Of a stretch of 11,432 bases of DNA, positions 6,137-11,432 are shown piece by piece. A program made the position numbers and the translations under genes. This DNA comes from an uncultured Lysobacter sp. GTDB lineage: Bacteria > Pseudomonadota > Gammaproteobacteria > Xanthomonadales > Xanthomonadaceae. Below the pieces are notes generated by a model. It was not told the origin of the DNA. It saw only the letters and a program-made list of their open reading frames with translations, and made no database searches. Where the stretch lies: NCBI GenBank assembly GCA_946479915.1, contig CAMLHR010000017.1, positions 1 through 11,432 of the forward strand. The letters are read 5' to 3'. Each line of letters opens with the position of its first letter. Within the stretch, counting starts at the first letter, position 1.

Positions 6137-7206
6137 ATCCGGTGGCCCGTGCACGGCGGGGACGATCCATTCGCCTCCGGGTCTGGGTCGGTACGTGTGC
6201 TTTGGGAGTGCTGGCGGGCTGTGCGGGCGTCGGCCTTCGCGGCAGCGACATCCCCAGCATGGGGATTCGCGCGAGCTGGGCGATCGCCGGGATCCGCGAC
6301 GAGCGCGCCGCGTTCGCGTCGGCGTTCTGCGCGCACTTCGACCTGGAGGCGCCCGGGACGCCGCCGTGCGAGACGTGGTCCTGGCCGAAGCCGATCACCG
6401 GGGTGGCGCGATCGACCCCGGGTGCCCCACGGACCGTCGTCGTCGTACCCGGCATCTTCGGCGAATGCGTCGCCGAGTGGGTCACGCCCTTCTCGGACGC
6501 TTACGACGCGTTGCGTGCGGCAGGCCATACCGTGCTGGTGGCGGACGTCACCGGACGGGGTTCGTCGGCACTCAATGCCGCGAGGATCAACGACTTCATG
6601 GCCGGGCACGACGCCGAACTCCGGAACGTCGTCGTGATCGCCTACTCGAAGGGGTTCAGCGATTTCATGCTCGCCGCGACATCGCCGCGCGCGGACGCGT
6701 GGCGTGACCGCGTGGACGGTGTCGTGTCCGTGGCCGGGACTGCCAACGGGTCGCCCCTGGCCAACCGGTGGCGCGGCATCTACGAGCGCCTGTTGAAGGA
6801 CGTCCCGATGGACGCCTGCGCGCCCGAGGACAGGGGTGGCGTCACGAGCCTGACGTACGCCGAGGCCATGGCCATCCGCGACGGGTTCCTCGCGCTGCCC
6901 GACCCGATCCCCGTGTACGCGATCGCGGCGGTGTCGGAGAGGGCGGGCGTGAACCCGGTGCTGGGTCCGTTCCACACCGCGCTCGCCGGCATCGACGATC
7001 GCAACGACGGACAGGTGCTGCTCGAGGACACGCTGCTGCCCGGCGCGACGCTCTTGGGGATCTACCGCGCCGACCATTGGTCCATCGCCCTGCCGTTCGA
7101 GCGAAGCGACGCGAAGGAAGTGTTCCTGCTTTCCCGCAACAACCACTTCCCGCGGCGCGCGCTCGCGGCGGCACTGGTGGACTACGTGCCCGCCCGCATC
7201 CGATAG
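6127..7206 (+). CDS. Alpha/beta-hydrolase lipoprotein
   Basis: A 359-residue protein with a basic N-terminus (RARRGRSIRLR), a hydrophobic stretch and lipobox LAGC ending at Cys32, so it should be lipid-anchored facing the periplasm or cell surface. The alpha/beta-hydrolase features are TVVVVPGIFGE (about 103-113, oxyanion region), a strand at HTVLVADVTGRG, and IAYSKGFSD with nucleophile Ser174. The elbow is AYSKG rather than the usual GxSxG. Candidate acid and base are D294 (DDRNDGQV) and H317 (ADHWSI). Cysteines 68, 81, 114 and 231 could form two disulfides. It resembles lipase/esterase-like hydrolases but I do not recognise a named family. The ATG lies inside the last codons of the phosphoesterase in another frame, with GAGG about eight bases upstream. 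The end overlaps yaeQ by 25 bases on the opposite strand. Confidence 0.85.
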   Translation: MGLNPVARARRGRSIRLRVWVGTCALGVLAGCAGVGLRGSDIPSMGIRASWAIAGIRDERAAFASAFCAHFDLEAPGTPPCETWSWPKPITGVARSTPGAPRTVVVVPGIFGECVAEWVTPFSDAYDALRAAGHTVLVADVTGRGSSALNAARINDFMAGHDAELRNVVVIAYSKGFSDFMLAATSPRADAWRDRVDGVVSVAGTANGSPLANRWRGIYERLLKDVPMDACAPEDRGGVTSLTYAEAMAIRDGFLALPDPIPVYAIAAVSERAGVNPVLGPFHTALAGIDDRNDGQVLLEDTLLPGATLLGIYRADHWSIALPFERSDAKEVFLLSRNNHFPRRALAAALVDYVPARIR

Positions 7207-7730
7207 GTCGGCCGCAGCGCGACTTCGCCCGTGTCCGCCATGACGTGCACCTCGCCGTCCTGGATCATGCAGTTCAGCCGCATGGCCCGTTGGTGCAACC
7301 CGGCCAACGTCTCGACGCCTTCGGCGGGCAGGGCGACCACCGTCAGATTCTTCAGCCGTTGCAGCGTCGGCGCCACGCGCTCCCACCACAGGTCGGCGGC
7401 CCGCCCGCCGTAGTTGACGACAATGACCTGTTGCGCCCGGCCACAGGCCTTCTTGACCCGCGATTCGTCCGGCTGGCCGAGGTCGATCCACAGCTCGATC
7501 TCACCGGTGTAGTCGCGCAGCCAGAGGTCCGGCTCTTCCTCGTTGCTGAGGCCACGCCCGAACTCGAGGCGCTCGTGTGCGTGCAGGGCGAAGGCGAGGA
7601 TCCGCACCATGACCCGCTGCTCCGTCTCCGAGGGATGCTGGGCGACGGTGAGCGGAAAGGTGCCGTAGGCATGCCGGTCCATGTCGCTGACCTGCAGCTC
7701 GGCCTTGATGACGGTCGCCTTGTGCGCCAT
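7182..7730 (-). CDS. yaeQ: YaeQ family protein
   Basis: A 182-residue protein, the usual YaeQ length. The opening AHKATVIKAELQVSDMDRH and the block HPSETEQRVMVRILAFAL are diagnostic. Further on are FGRGLSNEEEPDLWLRDYTG, IELWIDLGQPDESRVKKAC (about 75-95), and the C-terminal RLNCMIQDGEVHVMADTG. YaeQ proteins have a PD-(D/E)XK nuclease-like fold; here E and D in EEPDLW and in the IELWIDLG strand with the following Lys pair fit that core. The E. coli relative was described as a suppressor affecting RfaH-dependent expression, but its biochemical role is not settled. ATG 7728-7730 has GAGGAT just upstream (7735-7740). The stop lies inside the 3' end of the lipoprotein hydrolase gene, and transcription diverges from the amidohydrolase. 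Cytoplasmic and intact. Confidence 0.95.
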   Translation of the reverse strand: MAHKATVIKAELQVSDMDRHAYGTFPLTVAQHPSETEQRVMVRILAFALHAHERLEFGRGLSNEEEPDLWLRDYTGEIELWIDLGQPDESRVKKACGRAQQVIVVNYGGRAADLWWERVAPTLQRLKNLTVVALPAEGVETLAGLHQRAMRLNCMIQDGEVHVMADTGEVALRPTYRMRAGT

Positions 7731-7874
7731 GGGGATCCTCGGTGCGGGGGGACGCCATGCTACGTCGTGATGCGGGTTGCGCGCCGCCGCGCGAGCGCGC
7801 AGTGACCACCGGCACGTCCGGGAGCCGCCGCGCCCGTGGATGATCCGGCAGGGGGCATCCCCGGGAGCCGACCG

Positions 7875-9110
7875 ATGGACATGCGCGGGTGGATGGTTGG
7901 CCTGGCGGCCTGCCTCGTCGCCGTCTTGCCGGCAGGGTGCGTGCATGCGCCGCCTGCGCCGGCGATGGACCTGGCCATCGTCGGCGCGACGGTCATCGAA
8001 CCCCGTAACGGCACCAGGCATCCACACCTGACCGTGCTGGTGGACGACGGTCGCATCGTCGCGATGGGCGACATGCGACGCGTGGCGATTCCGGCGGGAA
8101 CGCCGGAGCTGGATGCCCGCGGACGGTTCCTCGTCCCCGGGTTGTGGGACATGCATGTCCACGCCTTGTGGGATCCGGTGGTCCGGGAGACGTTCCTCCC
8201 GTTGTTCGTCGCGAACGGGATCACCGGGGTGCGCGACATGGGCGGCACGCTGGAGGTGCTTGCACAGGTGCGTCGCGAACAGGCCGCGGGCGATCCGCCC
8301 TGGCCGACCATCGTGGCAGCCGGCCCGATCCTCGATGGCCCACAACCGGTCGATCCGTCGGTCTCGCTGGCGATCGACACGGCCGCAGAGGCCACGCTGC
8401 ACGGTCTTCCGGTGGCGGGGCACATTCCCTACGGCATCACCGTGGAGGAAGCGACGCGCGGCATGCGCAGCGTCGAGCACCTGCGTGCCGAGACGGGCGG
8501 CCTCTGCGCCGAGCTGTCGACCAAGGAATGCGACGCAGCGTATTCCGCGCTGGCCGCGCATTCGGTCTGGCAGACGCCGACGCTGGTGGCGCGGCGGCCG
8601 CGCGCCAGGCTCGACGACCCGGCGCTGGTCGAGGATCCACGGCTGGCCTACGTGCCGGCGATGCTGCGCGACATCTGGCTTGCGAACCGGGCGCGTCGTT
8701 TGCCGCAGGCGCCCGAGATGGCGCAGTCGCGGCGGGACGACTTCGCGCGCGAACGCGCGGCGGCCGGCGCCCTTCCGTCGCGTGGTCTCCGGGTCCTGGC
8801 CGGCTCGGACGCCGGTGCGGACTTCTCGATCCCGGGCTTCGGCCTGCACGACGAACTGGGCCTGCTGGTCGAGGCCGGGTTGACCCCGGCCCAGGCCCTG
8901 CGGGCCGCCACCAGTGAGGCGGCCGATTACCTCGGGCGCGACGACCTGGGCGGGGTGGAGGCGGGCGCCGTCGCCGACCTGGTCCTGCTCGACGCCGACC
9001 CGCTGGACGACATCGGCAACACGCGCCGCATCCACGCGGTGGTCCTGCGCAGCAGGCTGTTCGACCGCGCCGCGCTCGATGCGCTGCTGGAAGGCGCCCG
9101 CGCGCGATAG
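7875..9110 (+). CDS. Exported amidohydrolase apparently lacking the metal-bridging lysine segment
   Basis: A 411-residue member of the imidazolonepropionase/prolidase-like amidohydrolases. The N-terminus has a hydrophobic segment ending LPAGC (Cys22), a lipobox weakened by Pro at -3. Metal ligands present are DMHVH (H94, H96), AGHIP (H183), VEHLR (H202) and GSDAG (D312); the C-terminus closes with the usual EAGAVADLVLLDADP. In relatives the stretch between GPILDGPQPVDPSVSLAID and GLPVAGH carries about 30 more residues, including a DFIKVY-like lysine that bridges the metals. Here only about eight residues (169-176) link the two, so the lysine is absent although the frame is kept. Activity may be lost or altered. 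ATG 7875 follows GGGAG at 7863-7867; ATG 7881 is an alternative, and the open frame from 7836 would spoil the signal. The stop is six bases from that of the histidine kinase remnant on the other strand. The substrate is unknown. Confidence 0.85.
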   Translation: MDMRGWMVGLAACLVAVLPAGCVHAPPAPAMDLAIVGATVIEPRNGTRHPHLTVLVDDGRIVAMGDMRRVAIPAGTPELDARGRFLVPGLWDMHVHALWDPVVRETFLPLFVANGITGVRDMGGTLEVLAQVRREQAAGDPPWPTIVAAGPILDGPQPVDPSVSLAIDTAAEATLHGLPVAGHIPYGITVEEATRGMRSVEHLRAETGGLCAELSTKECDAAYSALAAHSVWQTPTLVARRPRARLDDPALVEDPRLAYVPAMLRDIWLANRARRLPQAPEMAQSRRDDFARERAAAGALPSRGLRVLAGSDAGADFSIPGFGLHDELGLLVEAGLTPAQALRAATSEAADYLGRDDLGGVEAGAVADLVLLDADPLDDIGNTRRIHAVVLRSRLFDRAALDALLEGARAR

Positions 9111-9116
9111 CGGGCG

Positions 9117-10160
9117 TCAGGTCCGCCGCATCCCCCCGATCGCCGAGGTTTGCGTGCCATCTGCGGTCCTGGGCAACCGCAAGCGGAAGGTCGTGCCGGT
9201 GTCCGAAGGTTCCACGTCCACGGATCCCCCGTGTGCCGTGGCGATTTCCCGGACGATGAACAGTCCCAGTCCCAGGCTGGCGCCGGTCGGGTCGCCCGCC
9301 TCGCCGCGCACGAGGGGCTGGAACAATGTCTCGAGTTTTTCCGCGGAGATCCTTCCGCCCTCGTTGTGCACGGCGATCACCACCTCGTCGGTGTCGGTGC
9401 CGTCGACTTCCACGGTGACGGGCGCGCCAGCCTTCCCGTACTTGATGGCGTTGGTCATCAGGTTCGACACCGCTTGCGCCACGCGCTGTGGGTCCCAGCA
9501 ACCGTGGGTGTCGCCCTCACGGGACAGCGCGATGCGGCTGTCGGGAAACGCGGCCTCTACCTCGTGGGCGATGCGGGTGCAGAGCGTGTCCATGCTCGCC
9601 GCCGTCGGATGCACGCGGATGCCGCCCTGCACGTAGTCGAGCAGGTCGTCGAGGATGCTGCGGATCCGTTGCGTGCCGCGCAGGACGCGGCTTGCCGCGG
9701 TGCGCAGCGCAGGGTACTGGTCGGTGAACCGGAGCAGCGTCTCGGCCAGCGCCTGGTCCATGGCCTCGTTGAAGCGGGTCAGTTCCTCCACCTGCTCCGG
9801 GCCGAGCGGCGGCGAGGTTTCCAGCCAGAGCCGGATGACCGAAGCGCGCAGCGCGCGGTACTCCGAGGCGGTCTGGATGACATCGAACCCGCTGGCGGCC
9901 CGCAGCGCGCCGTGGGTCTAGGACGCCGCGTCCGGTGCGCCGGGGACCACGGGGGCGCGTCCCTTGGATTTCTCCGACCGCTGCCATTCGCTCTGCGGCG
10001 TCTTCATGTCGGCCGCGATGGCGTCCAGGATCCGGTCGATGTGGTTGCGCAGCGCCGCGCGGTCCATGTCGTCGGCGGCGGGGTGCAGGGTGCGCGCGAA
10101 TGCCTCGCATTCGTCGACGATCCGCGCATTGTTCGCGGAAATGAATTCCGACAAGCCCAT
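9117..10160 (-). pseudogene. Sensor histidine kinase broken by a stop codon and lacking its H-box
   Basis: From ATG 10158-10160 the frame reads an 80-residue N-terminal helical sensor region (opening MGLSEFISANNARIVDE, then ADMKTPQSEWQRSEKSKG) and meets TAG at 9918-9920. Without any change of frame the protein continues: THGALRAASGFDVIQTASE, YRALRAS, LTRFNEAMDQALAE, RFTDQ, YPALRTAASRVLRGTQRI, RSILDDLLDYV. It then gives a complete HATPase domain: NLMTNAIKYG (N box), HNEGG (G1), LFQPLVRGE, GLGLFIVREI (G2). The dimerisation helix with the HDLRxPL phosphoacceptor, expected between RFTDQ and YPALR (junction near 9717), is absent, about 35-40 residues by family comparison. The protein therefore has two lesions. 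A shorter ATPase-only product from GTG 9791 is conceivable. ATG 10166, two codons earlier, is an alternative start; neither has a strong ribosome site. It is divergent from the M13 peptidase gene. Confidence 0.8.
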
Positions 10161-10196
10161 CGCCATGTGTTGCCCGCAACCGTTCGCATCCCTCAG

Positions 10197-10250
10197 GGGA
10201 GGCACCCTGCCAGAGGGTCGGCCTGAACAGGATGAAGGCCGCCCCTCCCC
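10197..10250 (+). promoter_or_regulatory. Possible structured leader upstream of the M13 peptidase
   Basis: GGGGAGG (10197-10203) pairs with CCTCCCC (10244-10250). Inside lie a 5-bp hairpin, ACCCT/AGGGT (10204-10208 with 10214-10218), and GGCC/GGCC (10220-10223 with 10237-10240), a possible three-way junction. A further perfect 6-bp hairpin, CGGCAC/GTGCCG, follows (10257-10262 with 10278-10283). I recognise no known riboswitch. The folding is judged by eye and GC-rich DNA forms such pairs easily. No clear promoter could be placed. Confidence 0.25.
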
Positions 10251-10302
10251 ATCCTTCGGCACTCCCGTCCGCCGGGCGTGCCGGCTAGAACGGACGACTG
10301 CC

Positions 10303-10335
10303 ATGCCCCTGGGGCCTCCGGAGAATCCCGCTTGA
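10303..10335 (+). other. Ten-residue upstream ORF overlapping the M13 start
   Basis: ATG 10303 begins MPLGPPENPA and ends at TGA 10333-10335, overlapping the TTG start of the peptidase in the sequence TTGA. The arrangement would allow translational coupling, but there is no visible ribosome site for the small ORF and it may be fortuitous. Confidence 0.2.
10320..10323 (+). promoter_or_regulatory. Ribosome binding site supporting the TTG start of the M13 gene
   Basis: GGAG (within GGAGAA, 10320-10325) lies eight bases before TTG 10332. The next in-frame ATG, at about 10450, would remove the signal peptide, so the TTG is favoured. Confidence 0.7.
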
Positions 10336-11432
10336 ACAAGACCCTGCTTTCGGCCGCCACCGCGGCCGCCCTTGCGCTGGTGGCCATCCCGGCCGCCCAG
10401 GCCCAGGACGCCACCCGTTACGGCACCTGGGGCATCGACACCGCCGGCATGGATCCCGCGGTCGATCCGGGCGCGGACTTCTTCGAGTACGTCAGCGGCA
10501 CCTGGGCCGACACCACCGAGATTCCATCCGACCGCTCCTCGTACAGCTCCTTCGCGGTGCTGCGCGACCTGTCCGAGGCGCGCGTGCGCACGCTGGTCGA
10601 GAGCTATCCCGAGGGAGACCCGGCCACCGACGGCGACGCGGCCAAGATCGCCGCGCTGTACCACGGCTTCATGGACGAGGCGGCCATCGAGGCGCTGGGC
10701 GCCGCGCCGCTGCGGCCCTACCTGGACGCCATCCGCAACGCCGACGACAAGCACGACGTCGCCGCCCTGATGGGCAAGGCCCACGGCGGGTTCGGCGGCT
10801 CGTTCTTCGGCGCCTACGTCTCCGACGACCAGAAGGCCCCGGACACCTACGCGCTGTACCTGGTGCAGTCGGGCCTGGGGCTGGGCGACCGGCAGATGTA
10901 CCTGGAGGACAAGTTTTCGCCACAGCGCGAGCGCTACGTCCACTACATCGCGCAGTTGCTCGAGCTGGCTGGCTGGGACGACCCGCAGGGCAATGCCGAG
11001 CAGGTGATGGCGATGGAGACCGCCATCGCCGAGGCGCACTGGACCCGGGCCGACAGCCGCGACCGCAGCAAGACCTACAACCCGGTCGCGCTGGCGGACC
11101 TGCCGGTGTTCGCACCGGGGTTCCCGTGGGAGTCGTTCCTCGCCGCCGCGGGCATCCAGGACGCCGGCCGCGCCGTGCTGCGCCAGGTGACCGCGTTCCC
11201 CAAGCTGGCGATGGTGTTCTCGGAAGCCGACCTGGCCACGCTGAAGGCCTGGCAGGCCTTCCACACCGTCGACAACGCGGCGCCGCTGCTGTCGAAGGCC
11301 TTCGTGGACGCGCAGTTCGAGTTCCGCAGCAGGTTCATGGCGGGCCAACCGGAACCGCGCCCGCGCTGGAAGCGCGCCGTGGCGTTCGCGGAATCCGCGA
11401 TGGGCGAGGCGATCGGCCGCGACTACGTCGAG
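10332..11432 (+). CDS. M13 family zinc metallopeptidase, N-terminal half (runs off window)
   Basis: The frame is open from TTG 10332 to the window end, 367 codons of an expected total near 680-700. The N-terminus MNKTLLSAATAAALALVAIPAAQA is a Sec signal peptide with AQA cleavage after residue 24. The mature start has the M13 (neprilysin/PepO-like) signature DPGADFFEYVSGTW followed by TEIPSDRSSYSSFAVL. Further family marks are the GQ-like LYLVQSGLGLGDRQMYLED, the METAIAEAHWTRADSRDRSKTYNP block and FVDAQFEFRSRFMAGQPE with PRWKRAV. The NAYY and HExxH/ExxxD catalytic motifs lie beyond the window and cannot be checked. M13 enzymes cleave peptides in the periplasm or outside the cell. Most residues visible are in the helical cap that restricts access to the active site. 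The start rests on the ribosome site, the signal peptide and lack of an upstream in-frame ATG that fits. The gene diverges from the histidine kinase remnant across about 170 bp. Confidence 0.92.
   Translation, partial: MNKTLLSAATAAALALVAIPAAQAQDATRYGTWGIDTAGMDPAVDPGADFFEYVSGTWADTTEIPSDRSSYSSFAVLRDLSEARVRTLVESYPEGDPATDGDAAKIAALYHGFMDEAAIEALGAAPLRPYLDAIRNADDKHDVAALMGKAHGGFGGSFFGAYVSDDQKAPDTYALYLVQSGLGLGDRQMYLEDKFSPQRERYVHYIAQLLELAGWDDPQGNAEQVMAMETAIAEAHWTRADSRDRSKTYNPVALADLPVFAPGFPWESFLAAAGIQDAGRAVLRQVTAFPKLAMVFSEADLATLKAWQAFHTVDNAAPLLSKAFVDAQFEFRSRFMAGQPEPRPRWKRAVAFAESAMGEAIGRDYVE

Noticed and set aside
7731..9035. Upstream extension of the yaeQ frame to 9035
   Set aside because: The extension is antisense to the amidohydrolase; the conserved YaeQ start at 7730 has its own ribosome site.
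9095..9116. Inverted repeat CGCCCG/CGGGCG between convergent genes as a two-way terminator
   Set aside because: Only six base pairs with a ten-base loop and no T tract on either side; too weak to call.
9918..11348. 476-codon minus-strand open frame
   Set aside because: Only its last 80 codons (from 10160) are real, as the histidine kinase N-terminus. The rest is antisense to the M13 peptidase.
1..11432. Mobile elements, CRISPR arrays, tRNA or phage-type defence genes
   Set aside because: I found no transposase or integrase motif, no regular direct repeats and no tRNA-like cloverleaf; gene content is ordinary chromosomal metabolism and envelope enzymes.

Overview
The window is a dense, high-GC stretch of bacterial chromosome. 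Gene style points to a gammaproteobacterium of the Lysobacter/Luteimonas/Xanthomonas group: a YaeQ protein, a secreted M13 peptidase, many lipoproteins and signal-peptide enzymes, PhnB-type VOC proteins, and strong GC bias at third codon positions. This placement is inferred from protein style, not from a marker gene. I see no tRNA, rRNA, CRISPR array, insertion sequence or phage gene.

Layout. Positions 1-220 hold the 3' end of an unrecognised plus-strand gene. A minus-strand pair follows: a TPR lipoprotein (724-2427) and, 17 bases downstream, a PhnB-like VOC protein (227-706). Across a 98-bp divergent intergenic region with a 15-bp palindrome lies a second VOC protein (2526-2948, plus). It converges on the remains of a glutathione S-transferase gene (2958-3330, minus), whose recognisable pieces now lie in three reading frames. 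A small proline-rich ORF (3410-3589) follows.

Next is a plus-strand cluster of envelope-directed hydrolases. It contains a metallo-beta-lactamase-fold protein of the N-acyl-homoserine-lactonase type with a Tat-like signal (3653-4486), a calcineurin-like phosphoesterase with six cysteines (4517-6136), and an alpha/beta-hydrolase lipoprotein (6127-7206) whose start overlaps the phosphoesterase stop. The last two look translationally coupled. yaeQ (7182-7730, minus) overlaps the end of the hydrolase gene tail to tail.

The right part has an exported amidohydrolase (7875-9110, plus) that appears to lack the segment carrying the metal-bridging lysine. It also has a sensor histidine kinase (9117-10160, minus) with an in-frame TAG and no phosphoacceptor H-box, and the first half of an M13 metallopeptidase starting at TTG 10332 and running off the window.

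The most striking pattern is that three separate genes (GST, amidohydrolase, histidine kinase) seem to have lost internal blocks of roughly 30-50 codons covering core functional residues, while their neighbours look intact. This is either local gene decay or an assembly problem and should be checked against reads. The best candidate for an undescribed functional unit is the phosphoesterase/lipoprotein-hydrolase pair, possibly together with the upstream lactonase-like enzyme. I see no strong evidence for a wholly new type of system.
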